Of a DNA stretch of 52,508 bases, positions 1 to 8,342 are shown one piece after another; positions within the stretch are counted from its first letter, which is position 1, and each line of letters starts with the position of its first letter. The translations under genes and the position numbers were made by a program. A model generated the notes under the pieces. The model searched no databases, had not been told where the DNA came from, and saw nothing but the letters and a program-made list of their open reading frames with translations. Source of the DNA: an uncultured Bacilli bacterium (GTDB taxonomy: Bacteria; Bacillota_I; Bacilli_A; RFN20; CAG-826); NCBI GenBank assembly GCA_944363565.1, contig CALVUI010000005.1, positions 1 through 52,508 of the forward strand, written 5' to 3'.

Positions 1-80
1 ACCGCATTTTCGGCATGCGAAGAAAAGAGAAAGCCCGAAAAGAGAAAAAACCAGTTGACTGGGCTTATCCTATTTTTCAT

Positions 81-103
81 AAGAAAAAACGGGCCGAAGC
101 CCG
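81..103 (-). terminator. Intrinsic terminator of tRNA-Ser
   Basis: Read on the minus strand there is a 5-bp GC stem (CGGGC/GCCCG) closed by a TTCG tetraloop and followed by six T and then CTT. It lies 12 nt past the encoded CCA end of tRNA-Ser, so it most likely ends that transcript. Confidence 0.85.
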
Positions 104-114
104 GATTAATTATC

Positions 115-205
115 TGGCGGAGGAAAAGGGAGTCGAACCCTTGCGCCCGGTTAAGAGCCTACGAGCTTTCCAAGCCCGCCCCTTCAGCCACTTGGGTATT
201 CCTCC
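115..205 (-). tRNA. tRNA-Ser (anticodon GGA)
   Basis: The reverse complement folds as a class II tRNA. The acceptor GGAGGAA pairs with TTCCTCC, the anticodon stem CGGGC/GCTCG encloses loop TTGGAAA with anticodon GGA, there is a long variable arm typical of serine tRNAs, the T-loop is GGTTCGACTCC, and CCA is encoded at 117-115. It decodes UCC/UCU. It has its own promoter and terminator and is divergent from the pseudouridine synthase gene. Confidence 0.95.
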
Positions 206-218
206 GTAGCGCCCCGCT

Positions 219-247
219 ATTATATGGGCGAGCAAGTGGCATTTCAA
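219..247 (-). promoter_or_regulatory. Promoter of tRNA-Ser
   Basis: On the minus strand TTGAAA (247-242) is followed after exactly 17 nt by TATAAT (224-219). The tRNA 5' end lies 13 nt further on. This is a near-consensus sigma-70/SigA promoter and it overlaps the promoter region of the divergent gene at 272. Confidence 0.8.
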
Positions 248-264
248 CGCCATAAATGTATAAT
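236..264 (+). promoter_or_regulatory. Leaderless-type promoter of the pseudouridine synthase gene
   Basis: GTGGCA (236-241) and TATAAT (259-264) are separated by 17 nt. The -10 ends 7 nt before the ATG at 272, and no Shine-Dalgarno sequence fits in that space. Transcription would start at or next to the ATG. Confidence 0.6.
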
Positions 265-271
265 TGCCCCG

Positions 272-1231
272 ATGGTGGAAAGAGTGATCTCCCCTCTGGA
301 AGAGGGGATGCGTATCGAAAAATTCGTCCGGAAATTCCTCTCCGAGGCGCCCTTATCTTTCCTCTACCGGGCCTTTCGGAAAAAAGACATCAAGGTCAAC
401 GGCCACTGGGTCAAGAAGGACCACGTCCTCCACGCCGGGGACACGGTCAGGATCTATGTCACCGACGAACAGCTCGAAAGCTTCAAGAAACCGCGACCGG
501 TCGTCGGCCACCCCTTTCCCTACCGCCTTGCCTATGAGGACGAAGGCGTCCTCATCGCCGATAAGCCCCAGGGCCTCCTGGTCTATGGGGACAACAAGGA
601 AAAACGGAAGACCCTGACCCAAGCGGTCCTCGACTACCTCTGCTACAAGGGGGAGTTCGATCCTTCGGCCGCCTCCTTCGTTCCCTCCCCGGCCCACCGG
701 CTTGATAGGAACACCGGGGGGCTGGTGGTCTACGGCAAGACCGACATGGCCCTCAAGGAACTCGAGGAAGCCTTCAAGGAAAGGCAGGGGATCGAGAAGA
801 CCTATTTGGCCCTCGTCAAAGGCGAGGTCGAAGGGGAGGGGAAGGTCGACTTCCCCCTCAAGAAGGACGCCGCCAGCGGATTGGTCAAGGTCACTTCGGT
901 GGCCGACGGGGGATTAAGCGCCCTGACCTACTACAAGCCGGTCCGTAAACTCAAGGGCTACACCTTGCTGGAAGTGAAACTCATGACCGGGAGGACCCAT
1001 CAGATCAGGGTCCACCTCGCCTCGATCGGCCATCCCATCGTCGGCGATCCCAAATACGGGGACTTCGACGTCAATAAGGAGATGCGGGCCCGCTTTGGCC
1101 TAAGCTACCAATGGCTCATCGCCTATCGCCTCCGGTTCCAGGACCTCAAGGGGAGCCTTGCTTCCCTAAACGACAAGGAATTCCAGGCCGAAATCCCCCA
1201 ACTGCTAAGAAACGTCTGCAATGGACTCTAG
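272..1231 (+). CDS. RluC/RluD-family 23S rRNA pseudouridine synthase
   Basis: This cytoplasmic enzyme isomerises specific uridines in large-subunit rRNA to pseudouridine. The N-terminal 75 or so residues form an S4-type RNA-binding domain (basic, RAFRKKDIKVNG then a T-V-R-I-Y-V strand). The catalytic domain carries the family motif HRLDRNTGGL with catalytic Asp at residue 145, followed by the GRTHQIRVHLASIGHPIVGD motif. The protein is 319 aa, normal for the family. An upstream in-frame ATG at 224 was rejected: it lies before the -10 box at 259-264, and the M at 272 starts the S4 domain sensibly. Which uridine is modified (RluC, RluD or RluB-like sites) cannot be told from sequence. It is followed 12 nt later by the phosphohexomutase gene. 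Confidence 0.9.
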   Translation: MVERVISPLEEGMRIEKFVRKFLSEAPLSFLYRAFRKKDIKVNGHWVKKDHVLHAGDTVRIYVTDEQLESFKKPRPVVGHPFPYRLAYEDEGVLIADKPQGLLVYGDNKEKRKTLTQAVLDYLCYKGEFDPSAASFVPSPAHRLDRNTGGLVVYGKTDMALKELEEAFKERQGIEKTYLALVKGEVEGEGKVDFPLKKDAASGLVKVTSVADGGLSALTYYKPVRKLKGYTLLEVKLMTGRTHQIRVHLASIGHPIVGDPKYGDFDVNKEMRARFGLSYQWLIAYRLRFQDLKGSLASLNDKEFQAEIPQLLRNVCNGL

Positions 1232-1243
1232 AAAGGAACACTT

Positions 1244-2950
1244 ATGGAAAGTGTGAACGAAAGGGCCGAGAAATGGCTCGCTTCCCCCTACGTCAAGGAG
1301 GAAGACAAGGAAACGATCAGGCACATGTCGAAGGAAGAGAAGGACGATGCCTTCTACCGCGACATCGAATTCGGGACGGCCGGCATGCGCGGGGTCTTGG
1401 GCCCCGGGACCAACCGCCTCAATGAATTCACCCTGCGCCGGGCTTCGGTCGCCTATGCCAGGGCGTTGCTAGAGGAATACGGGGACGAGGCCAAGAAGCG
1501 GGGGGTCGTCATCAGCCACGACAACCGCTACCATTCCCGCGACTTCAGCGAGGAAGCGGCCTCCATCTTCAACGAGATGGGAATCAAGGCCTACCTCTTC
1601 GATTCCTTACGTCCGACTCCGGAGCTGAGCTTCGCCGTCCGTTACCTCCATTGCATCGGGGGCGTCATGATCACGGCCAGCCACAATCCCAAGCAATACA
1701 ACGGCTACAAGGTCTATGACGACAAGGGCTGCCAATTGGTGCCCGAGAAGATTGCCCCGGTCCTAGAAATCATCAAGGAATACCCGGATCTTTTGGGTTT
1801 GAAGGTCCCTTCTGCCGAAGCCAAGGGCGAGACCGTGATCCTCGGACCCGAGGTCGACGACGCCTACGTCGCCGAGGTCAAGAAGGTCCAGATCAACCCC
1901 GACCTTCCCAAGCGTGGTTTCAAGATCGTCTATAGCCCCCAGCACGGGGCCTCCTACGAAAACGCGGTCCGCCTCTTCAAGGAACTCGGTTACGAGGTCC
2001 ATCCCGTTTTATCCCAATGCACCCACGACCCGGCCTTCGGGGGGACCCTATCCCCGAACCCGGAGAACCCCGATGCCTATATCGAGTCTTTGAAACTGGC
2101 CAAGGAAATCGGAGCCGACCTCGTGGTCATGACCGACCCCGACGGGGACCGGGTGGGACTGGCCTATCTATCGGGGCAAGGCGACTATCGCCTTTTGACC
2201 GGGAATGAGTCGGGGGCCCTCCTCCTCGAATACGTTCTTTCCGAGAGGAAGAGACATAACGATTTGCCCGCGGACGCGGTCATGTACGACACCGTCGTTA
2301 CCTCGGATCTGGGAAGAAAGATCGCCAAGGCCTATGGGGTCAAGAACGAGTCCTTCCTGACCGGCTTCAAGTTCATCGGGGATGCGATTGCCAGGAAGGA
2401 AGGGGCCCATATCCCCTCGACCTTCGTCTTCGGGTATGAGGAAAGCTACGGCTGCCTCTTGGCCCCCTTCGTCCGTGACAAGGACGGCCTCCAGGCCATT
2501 CTCCTCTACTGCGAAATGGTCCTGTGGCACTTGCTCGGGAACCGCCGCCTCGACGAGGCCTTCGATGATTTGATGCGCCATTACGGCTACCACGTGGCGA
2601 GAGGTTATTCCCTCGAGTTCCCGGGGAGCGAAGGTTCGCGCAAAATGCAGACGATGATGGACGAATTGCACGCAAAAGCCCCCTCAAAGATCGGAAATAC
2701 GAAAGTGATCCGGGTCGAGGACTATGAAAAGGGCACCTACCTCGAAGGTGGGAAGGAAGGGAAGTTGACCCTCCCCAAATCGGAGCTGGTCAAGCTCTTC
2801 CTCGAAGACGGAAGCTCGATCGCCGTCCGGCCCTCCGGGACCGAACCCAAGATCAAGTTCTACGTCGAAGCGGTCGCCCCCAAGGGCGATGGGTTACTGG
2901 AAAAATCCAAGGCCCTCTATAACGACATCAAGAAAGAACTCGGAGCCTAA
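1244..2950 (+). CDS. pgcA: Phosphoglucomutase/phosphomannomutase (alpha-D-phosphohexomutase)
   Basis: It interconverts hexose 1-phosphate and 6-phosphate, probably glucose, linking glycolysis to UDP-glucose and cell-envelope sugars. At 568 aa it has the size of the Bacillus PgcA class. The active-site loop TASHNP holds phosphoserine S146, the metal loop is D298-P-D-G-D302-R, the sugar-binding GYEESYG follows around residue 397, and the C-terminal phosphate-binding loop is RPSGTEPKIKFY. All four domains are complete. It shares a transcription unit with the rRNA pseudouridine synthase upstream. Its TAA overlaps the TAG of the convergent HAD gene. Substrate preference between glucose and mannose is inferred from the family. 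Confidence 0.92.
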   Translation: MESVNERAEKWLASPYVKEEDKETIRHMSKEEKDDAFYRDIEFGTAGMRGVLGPGTNRLNEFTLRRASVAYARALLEEYGDEAKKRGVVISHDNRYHSRDFSEEAASIFNEMGIKAYLFDSLRPTPELSFAVRYLHCIGGVMITASHNPKQYNGYKVYDDKGCQLVPEKIAPVLEIIKEYPDLLGLKVPSAEAKGETVILGPEVDDAYVAEVKKVQINPDLPKRGFKIVYSPQHGASYENAVRLFKELGYEVHPVLSQCTHDPAFGGTLSPNPENPDAYIESLKLAKEIGADLVVMTDPDGDRVGLAYLSGQGDYRLLTGNESGALLLEYVLSERKRHNDLPADAVMYDTVVTSDLGRKIAKAYGVKNESFLTGFKFIGDAIARKEGAHIPSTFVFGYEESYGCLLAPFVRDKDGLQAILLYCEMVLWHLLGNRRLDEAFDDLMRHYGYHVARGYSLEFPGSEGSRKMQTMMDELHAKAPSKIGNTKVIRVEDYEKGTYLEGGKEGKLTLPKSELVKLFLEDGSSIAVRPSGTEPKIKFYVEAVAPKGDGLLEKSKALYNDIKKELGA

Positions 2951-3732
2951 AGGAAGGCTTCGAGAACCAGGGCCAGACCTTCGTGGTCATTGTCCTCGGG
3001 ACTTCTCAGATAGCCCCCCTCGACGGGGGCTTTTTTGTAGTTCTTCATGAGGTAGGGATAAGAGGCATGTTCCATCATCGGGAGGTCGTTGTCGCTATCG
3101 CCGACGGCAATCGTATTCTCTTTGCTTATCCCTAGGCTATCTTGGATGTATTGGAGGGCGTGGCCCTTGTCGCTATTTAGGACATAGGCCTCGGAATAAG
3201 GGGAGTTCCGCCACCTCCGATAGCCAAAACCTTCAGCAAGCACCGCCTTTTCGAGGTTGAGGTCATCTTCCTCGTTCCTCACCTTGAAGAGGGCGGTGTA
3301 GCAGTCTTCCTTCAGGGTTTCCCTCAAAGGCCCGAAACGGTTTTCCATCCCCTTATAGGGAAAATACTTATCGAGTTCTTCATCGAGGTGGTTTCCGTAA
3401 ACCACGTCCTTGGATTCGCACATCAAAGAAAGGAGGCCTTTCCCGCATTGTTCTTCAATACGGATGAGGGACTCTTTGGAAAAGAGGTATTCCCTGACTT
3501 TGAAGGAGGGGTCGCTCGGGTTATAGACGAGGGCCCCGTTGTAGGCGACGATCGGGGTCTTGAGGCCGAGTTCTTGATATAAGGGGAGGATCGAACGGGG
3601 CGGGCGTCCGCTGGAAAGGACGACGAGATCCCCGCGCTTAGTGAGGCCTTGGATGGCTTCTTTTGTTTTGGCGGTCAAAACCAAATCGCTGGTCAGGAGG
3701 GTCCCGTCGACGTCGATGGCAAAAAGCCTCAT
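2947..3732 (-). CDS. Cof-type HAD-IIB hydrolase (sugar/nucleotide phosphatase)
   Basis: This is a 261-aa haloacid dehalogenase-superfamily phosphatase with a C2B cap. HAD motif I is FAIDVDGTLL (nucleophile Asp8 or so), motif II is VVLSSGRPPRSI, motif III includes the late Lys (NSDKGHALQYI), and motif IV is GDSDNDLPMME. Such enzymes dephosphorylate sugar phosphates, FMN or other small metabolites, and the substrate cannot be named here. The ATG overlaps the trpS stop (ATGA), so translation is probably coupled to trpS. Confidence 0.88.
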   Translation of the reverse strand: MRLFAIDVDGTLLTSDLVLTAKTKEAIQGLTKRGDLVVLSSGRPPRSILPLYQELGLKTPIVAYNGALVYNPSDPSFKVREYLFSKESLIRIEEQCGKGLLSLMCESKDVVYGNHLDEELDKYFPYKGMENRFGPLRETLKEDCYTALFKVRNEEDDLNLEKAVLAEGFGYRRWRNSPYSEAYVLNSDKGHALQYIQDSLGISKENTIAVGDSDNDLPMMEHASYPYLMKNYKKAPVEGGYLRSPEDNDHEGLALVLEAFL

Positions 3733-4712
3733 AGGACAAGAAGGCCGACGGCTTTCTGAACTTTGGTGAGGGTTTTGCGGGCGATTTTCTTGGCGTGCTC
3801 AGCCCCTTCCTTCAAGGCTTCTTCGTAAAGGCGGCCGTCTTTGATTTCCTGGTAGGACTGCTGGAAGGGTTCCAAAACCGAGACGACCTTCTCGGCCACC
3901 GCCTTCTTGAAGTCGCCGTAACGGTAACCGACAAAGACCTTCGCGGCTTCCTTGACGTCGATGTCTTCGAGGGAGGCATAGATGGTCAGGAGGTTGGAAA
4001 TCCCGGGTTTTTCGACCGGGTCATAGGTGACCTCGGATCCGCAGTCGGTGACCGCCGACATGATCTTCTTTTTGACGACGCTCATCGGGTCCTTGAGGAA
4101 GATGTCGCCCTTGGGATCGCTCTTCGACATCTTCTTGGTCGGATCGCTTAAGGACATGATCTTGGCTCCGGTGGTCGGAACCTCGGCCTTCGGCATCTTG
4201 AGGATCTCCCCGTAACGGGCGTTGAAGCGTCTGACCAGATCCCGGGTCAGTTCGACGTGTTGGCTTTGGTCGACCCCGACCGGGACGATGTCGCTATCGT
4301 AAAGGAGGATGTCGCTGCTCATCAAAACCGGATAGGCGAAGAGGCCGAGGCCGATGGCCTCGTCCTTCATCTTGCTGGCCTTGTCCTTGAACTGGGTCAT
4401 CCGCCTTAGTTCCCCCATGTAAAGGTAGTTTTGGAGGATGGCATTGAGTTCGGCGTGCTCCGAGACCGCGCTTTGGAGGAAGATGGTGGTCTTATGGGGA
4501 TCGAGTCCCGAGGCCAAATAGAAAGAAGCGATGTCGATCGAGTTTTCCCTCAGTTCCTTGGGATCGATCGGAAGGGTCAAAGCGTGGAGGTCGGCGATGA
4601 AAATGAAGGTCTCGTTGGCCTCCTGATAGTCCTTGAAACGCCTGAGGGCCCCGATGTAGTTGCCGAGGGTCAACTTACCCGTCGGCTTGATGCCGGAAAG
4701 TACGCGTGCCAT
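3729..4712 (-). CDS. trpS: Tryptophan--tRNA ligase
   Basis: A class I aminoacyl-tRNA synthetase of 327 aa that charges tRNA-Trp. The N-terminal GIKPTGKLTLGNYIGALRRF is the TrpS HIGH-type region, and the KMSKS loop reads KKMSKSDPKG after the PTTGAKIMSLSDP segment. The length matches bacterial TrpS. The start is supported by TATAAT at 4724-4719, six nt upstream of the ATG with no Shine-Dalgarno sequence. No T-box leader is possible in so short a space. The downstream HAD gene overlaps by four bases. Confidence 0.95.
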   Translation of the reverse strand: MARVLSGIKPTGKLTLGNYIGALRRFKDYQEANETFIFIADLHALTLPIDPKELRENSIDIASFYLASGLDPHKTTIFLQSAVSEHAELNAILQNYLYMGELRRMTQFKDKASKMKDEAIGLGLFAYPVLMSSDILLYDSDIVPVGVDQSQHVELTRDLVRRFNARYGEILKMPKAEVPTTGAKIMSLSDPTKKMSKSDPKGDIFLKDPMSVVKKKIMSAVTDCGSEVTYDPVEKPGISNLLTIYASLEDIDVKEAAKVFVGYRYGDFKKAVAEKVVSVLEPFQQSYQEIKDGRLYEEALKEGAEHAKKIARKTLTKVQKAVGLLVL

Positions 4713-4718
4713 GGCGTT

Positions 4719-4724
4719 ATTATA
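4719..4724 (-). promoter_or_regulatory. -10 box of trpS, leaderless type
   Basis: TATAAT read on the minus strand ends 6 nt before the trpS ATG. A convincing -35 was not seen. The box sits immediately downstream of the stop codon of the upstream protease gene. Confidence 0.6.
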
Positions 4725-4732
4725 AGTCCCTT

Positions 4733-6706
4733 TTAGGCGGCGTTCGCGTCGAATCTGAGGGTAAGACCCTGTTCGTCCATACCGACGACCCGGAAGGAGT
4801 AGTCGGGGAGGGTCCCGTCATTGAAGGTTCCGTTAGAGGGGAACATGGCCTTGAACTTGGAGTTCCCATAGGTCGAACCGCCATAGGAAGAGCCGAGACC
4901 GAAGAGGATTTCGTTGTTCCCGAACTCGCTCAGGTAATCGTCCATGTATTGGGAATAGGAAGGAGCGAAGTGGTCCTTGCCGTCGCTGGCGACGGCCTCG
5001 ATGAGGCGGATGTTCCGCGAAGCCGAATAGGAGGCGGTATTGGAAGCGGCCACCTGGAGGACGTCGCCAGAGGTCTCGTCGAAGTCGGTCGGGTCGATGT
5101 ATTCGAATTGGGATTGGAAATAGCCGCCCCGGTCGACGCCGGTCCTGGCATCGACGTGGAAGACCTGGAGGCCCGGGAGGGAGTAGATCCCGCCGGCGCC
5201 GACCCCTTGCCATTCGGGGAAGCCCTGGCTATCGATCTCGTTGAGCCCGGTCGGGGTGTAGTAGGAAAGGGTCAGGTATTCGTCAAAGGGAGTCCCGTTG
5301 AAGGGGTCTTCGCTGCTATTGCGGAGCACGATCACGTCCCCGCTTTCCTCGAAGGGACGGAGGGTGATTTCGAAGTGTTCGCTTTCGCCATTGATGACGT
5401 AGGGATCGACCCAGCCGAAGAGCATCTTGGTGTAGGCCCCGTGGTCGCCGACGTTGAGGTCCATCATGTCCGAACCCCCGGCCGGGGCTTCGTTCATGTC
5501 GTAAGAGTAGTAGTCGTCGGCCCCCAGCATATGGCCGGTTTCGTGGATGACGGTGTGGCTATCGGGGATGTTGTGATAGACGCTCATCATCGATTCGTAG
5601 GCCGAGAAGAAGAAGACGCAGGGGGCGGCCATCATTTGGCCGCTCGGGGACTTGACGGAGTCGGGGGCGTAGTCGACGAAGGTCGTGTAGTTCCACCAGA
5701 AATCACCGTCGATGGCCCGGTCCAACTTGTAGACGAAGTGGATGCCGTCGATGTAGCCGTCCTGGTCCTCGTCGTAATTATTGAAGTCGTAGTTCCGCTT
5801 GGTGGCGAATTCGCTGACGAAGTCGGTGAGGAGGGTGTTCATCGCCGAGTCACCCTTGTTCTGGAAGGCATAGGAAGTAAGGGGCATCACGAAGGGATCG
5901 GCAATCTCGATGTCGAGATCGAGTTTGCCATAGGAGGAACGGTAGTAAAATTCGTGGACCGAATAGAAGCCGCCCCGGTCCTGGAGGTCGGTCGAGAGAT
6001 AGGCGTCGTTGAGGTCGGCGAGCTCATCGGCCTGCCAGGCTTCCTCGTTCCTGAAGGAAATGGGGACGATGAGGAACTTCGGGGAGCCGACGGTGGCGGG
6101 GGCGGCATCGGCGGGTATTTGCTGCGAATAATTCCCGAATTCCGGTCCGAAGACCCCGAGGCTCTGGTCCTCGGCCAGGGTATGGGTCAACTCGACCTTC
6201 TCGTAGCCCTTATCGGTCTCGGCCTCATGGGGACGGACCGAAAGATAGACCGTCGTATTGAAGGTCTCGGAGGCGTAGGTATAGGAAATCGTCACCTTGT
6301 AGAGGCCGGCTTCGAGGAGTTCGTCCTTGGCGACTTCCTCGCCGGTTTCATCGTTGACGATCTTGACCTTGTATTGGGCGGAGGTCAGATCCCGGGCCAC
6401 GCCGTTATAACGGAAGCTGACATAGGGATCGGTGGCGTCCAAAAATGACGTCCCTTCGGAAATGTATTCCCGTCCCAGGGTCACCATGAGTCCGTTGCCC
6501 TCCAAGGGAGTGGTCGAGGAATCGGGGATTGGGAAGGGTTCGGTTTCCGAGGTCGAGGAGGTGCTCGTAACCTCGTTCGAAGTCCCGGTTTGCGAGGTCG
6601 TCTCTCCGGTCGAGGTATCGCTACAACTGGCGAAGGGCAAGGAGCAGGAGCTAAGGGCCAGGAGGGAGAGGACGGTGCCTAAAGTAAGAGTCTTGAATTT
6701 TTCCAT
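4733..6706 (-). CDS. Secreted M6-family zinc metalloprotease lipoprotein
   Basis: A 657-aa exported protein. The signal peptide ends in lipobox LSSC with lipidated Cys21, followed by a Ser/Thr-rich linker (about 28-65) that holds it off the membrane. Residues of about 70-160 look like an Ig-type beta domain. The catalytic domain carries HETGHMLGADD with zinc ligands H388 and H392, general base E389, and a third ligand candidate Asp in GADD, as in M6 (immune inhibitor A-like) peptidases. A Ca-binding loop DEDQDGYIDG lies around residue 325. It probably degrades extracellular proteins at the cell surface. The substrate is unknown. A Shine-Dalgarno-like GGAAG lies 10 nt before the ATG. Confidence 0.85.
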   Translation of the reverse strand: MEKFKTLTLGTVLSLLALSSCSLPFASCSDTSTGETTSQTGTSNEVTSTSSTSETEPFPIPDSSTTPLEGNGLMVTLGREYISEGTSFLDATDPYVSFRYNGVARDLTSAQYKVKIVNDETGEEVAKDELLEAGLYKVTISYTYASETFNTTVYLSVRPHEAETDKGYEKVELTHTLAEDQSLGVFGPEFGNYSQQIPADAAPATVGSPKFLIVPISFRNEEAWQADELADLNDAYLSTDLQDRGGFYSVHEFYYRSSYGKLDLDIEIADPFVMPLTSYAFQNKGDSAMNTLLTDFVSEFATKRNYDFNNYDEDQDGYIDGIHFVYKLDRAIDGDFWWNYTTFVDYAPDSVKSPSGQMMAAPCVFFFSAYESMMSVYHNIPDSHTVIHETGHMLGADDYYSYDMNEAPAGGSDMMDLNVGDHGAYTKMLFGWVDPYVINGESEHFEITLRPFEESGDVIVLRNSSEDPFNGTPFDEYLTLSYYTPTGLNEIDSQGFPEWQGVGAGGIYSLPGLQVFHVDARTGVDRGGYFQSQFEYIDPTDFDETSGDVLQVAASNTASYSASRNIRLIEAVASDGKDHFAPSYSQYMDDYLSEFGNNEILFGLGSSYGGSTYGNSKFKAMFPSNGTFNDGTLPDYSFRVVGMDEQGLTLRFDANAA

Positions 6707-6752
6707 GCCGGGATATCTTCCTTGATTTTGCCTTTAAGTCAAGGGAAAAGGA

Positions 6753-6767
6753 TTGCCCTTTGGGCAA
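6753..6767. promoter_or_regulatory. Inverted repeat upstream of the M6 protease
   Basis: TTGCCC and GGGCAA flank a TTT centre, a perfect 6-bp inverted repeat 47 bp upstream of the protease ATG and just behind a TTGACT -35-like hexamer (minus strand). It could be an operator. No regulator can be assigned. Confidence 0.35.
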
Positions 6768-6864
6768 AGGTCCCGAAATGGCTGACCTTTGAAAAAATTT
6801 TTCCTAAGGAAAGCAAAAAGGAAAAATATTAAAATTCCTTCTCTTTTGGGATTATTGGGCGTGC

Positions 6865-6870
6865 TATCAT
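6865..6870 (+). promoter_or_regulatory. -10 box of spx-like gene, leaderless type
   Basis: TATCAT preceded by TGC (extended -10) ends 6 nt before the GTG at 6877. There is no room for a Shine-Dalgarno sequence. Confidence 0.55.
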
Positions 6871-6876
6871 TTCGCC

Positions 6877-7329
6877 GTGATCAAGATCTACGTTAGCCAA
6901 TCGTGCGCTTCCTGCCGCAAGGTCAAGAAGTGGTTCGAAGAAAACAAAATCCCTTACGAAGCCAAGGACATCTTTTCGGGCACCTTGGACGAAAAGGACA
7001 TCATGGAAATCCTCGCCAAGTCCGAAAACGGGACCGACGACATCATTTCCACCAGGAGCAAGATCGTCTCCGAAAACAACATCGACTTCGACGACATGAA
7101 GATCTCGGAGCTCGTCTCCTTCATCAAGAAAAACCCCTCGGTTTTGAAACGGCCGATCATCGTCGACGACCACCGCCTCCAGACCGGCTACAACGAAGAG
7201 GAAATCTCGACCTTCATCCCAAGGGCCCGCTTACTGGCGGACTCGATCTGCAATCCCGAAAACTGCCCCAGTTACGGCCGCTGCCTCAAGAGCCTCGACG
7301 AACTGGGGAAGGTCAAGAAAGTCGATTGA
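6877..7329 (+). CDS. spx: Spx/ArsC-family thiol-stress regulator
   Basis: A 150-aa thioredoxin-fold protein of the ArsC/Spx family. It has the redox switch CASC (Cys10, Cys13) near the N-terminus, the conserved LKRPIIVDD segment around residue 90, and a late Cys cluster CNPENCPSYGRC. In Bacilli, Spx binds the RNA polymerase alpha C-terminal domain and redirects transcription under disulfide stress. Arsenate reductase activity is less likely because both cysteines of a CxxC are present. The start is a GTG 6 nt after an extended -10. Assignment to Spx proper rather than a paralogue such as MgsR is by family resemblance. Confidence 0.8.
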   Translation: MIKIYVSQSCASCRKVKKWFEENKIPYEAKDIFSGTLDEKDIMEILAKSENGTDDIISTRSKIVSENNIDFDDMKISELVSFIKKNPSVLKRPIIVDDHRLQTGYNEEEISTFIPRARLLADSICNPENCPSYGRCLKSLDELGKVKKVD

Positions 7330-7334
7330 GTGGT

Positions 7335-7904
7335 TTAACGACCGACCGCGGCCAAGGCCCTCGAGACCTTGGTCTTTTTGCTTAAGGTGTACTTGATGCC
7401 CTTTTCTTCGAGCAGTTCCACCAAAAGCCTTTCGGCATCGCGTTCGTTGTTGTATTCGAGCTCGACTTCGTAGTCGGTGAGCCCCGAGTAGTGGTTCTCG
7501 TCGATCGAAAGAAGCCCTTCGTGGTACTTGATGTCGATCCGGCGGGTCGTTAAGGAAGTGATGATCTTGAGGGAGGAGGGATCGATGTCGAGCATGGTGA
7601 GGAACCGCTTGAGGTCGTTTTCCGGGAAGGTCCCGTTTTCGAATTCATGGAATTCCTTCTCGCTCAGGTCCTCGTTCTTCTCGAGTAGCCCCTGGGAGAG
7701 GGGGGTCTTGAGGGTCATCTGGAGATTGCCGGCCTTCCGGCGGATCCGTAAGGAGATCCCTTCCTTCTTCAAAAGGGACTCGTCATTGTCGATGTAGTAG
7801 TTGGTTTGTTCATAGGAAACGGCCCCGGCAAAGGAAGCGACGAGTTTTTCGTATTCTTTCTTTCCGATCAGGGCCTTGGCTTCGATTTCGATGGCATTTG
7901 ACAT
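7335..7904 (-). CDS. CYTH-domain triphosphate-binding protein (YjbK type)
   Basis: A 189-aa CYTH-fold protein. The N-terminal IEIEAKALI contains the ExExK signature, followed by alternating charged strands (SLRIRRKAG, LQMTLKTP, EVELEYNN, LSKKTKVSRAL) that line the tunnel binding inorganic triphosphate or thiamine triphosphate. Family members hydrolyse polyphosphate compounds. The exact substrate is unknown. The start has a Shine-Dalgarno-like GAGGT seven nt upstream, and its -10 overlaps that of the divergent gene. Confidence 0.85.
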   Translation of the reverse strand: MSNAIEIEAKALIGKKEYEKLVASFAGAVSYEQTNYYIDNDESLLKKEGISLRIRRKAGNLQMTLKTPLSQGLLEKNEDLSEKEFHEFENGTFPENDLKRFLTMLDIDPSSLKIITSLTTRRIDIKYHEGLLSIDENHYSGLTDYEVELEYNNERDAERLLVELLEEKGIKYTLSKKTKVSRALAAVGR

Positions 7905-7922
7905 GGCTATTACCTCGCGATG

Positions 7923-7929
7923 TATTATA
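7923..7929. promoter_or_regulatory. Shared bidirectional -10 element
   Basis: TATTATA serves both strands. On plus, TATTAT (7923-7928) ends 6 nt before GTG 7935. On minus, TATAAT (7929-7924) lies 19 nt before the CYTH ATG. The two genes would therefore compete for one melting site. Confidence 0.55.
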
Positions 7930-7934
7930 GCAAA

Positions 7935-8342
7935 GTGAACTTGTTTCTTGCGGTCCTAGAAATCATTCCCGGGGTCGATGACTCCCTCTTCTATCTGATG
8001 GTCGTGGGCCTGGCCATTTTCATCGTGGCTGGTGGAATCGTCATTTATAGAACCCGAAAACCCCGCAGAAAGGGGATAAAAGAAGAAAAAACCGCGATTT
8101 CCGCGGTTTCTAGTAGCGATATCGTCAAGGCCCTAGGTGGACCCGACAACCTCCTAGGCCATAAGAGCCAGGGCTCGCGATTGTCCCTTTCCTTCAAAGA
8201 CAAGGGCAAGGTCGACGTCAAGCTCCTCGAGGAGCAGGGCCTATCTTCTTATATCCTTTACGAAGATCGGATCATCATCGTGGCCAAGGAAGGGGCCAAG
8301 GAACTGGAAAAGAAACTATTTCCCGAAGACGTGGCGGGCTAG
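7935..8342 (+). CDS. Membrane-anchored PTS EIIB-like protein without the active cysteine
   Basis: A 135-aa protein with one N-terminal membrane span (roughly residues 17-38), a short basic linker, and a C-terminal domain resembling glucose-type PTS EIIB: the pattern DIVKALGGPDNLLG then SRLSLSFKD then a closing beta strand RIIIVAK. In true EIIB the phosphorylated cysteine sits two residues before the T/S-R-L motif. Here that position is Gln, so phosphotransfer is not expected. A binding or sensory role is inferred. The GTG start follows the shared -10 by 6 nt. The upstream in-frame ATG at 7920 lies before the -10 box. The 3' end overlaps the convergent maf gene by 27 bp. Confidence 0.65.
   Translation: MNLFLAVLEIIPGVDDSLFYLMVVGLAIFIVAGGIVIYRTRKPRRKGIKEEKTAISAVSSSDIVKALGGPDNLLGHKSQGSRLSLSFKDKGKVDVKLLEEQGLSSYILYEDRIIIVAKEGAKELEKKLFPEDVAG

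Noticed and set aside
4713-4760. T-box riboswitch upstream of trpS
   Set aside because: The -10 lies only 6 nt before the ATG, leaving no room for a leader. No T-box sequence was seen.
4706-6448. Open frame of 580 codons on the plus strand
   Set aside because: Antisense shadow of the M6 protease, with Val/Gly/Asp-rich repetitive composition and no domain.
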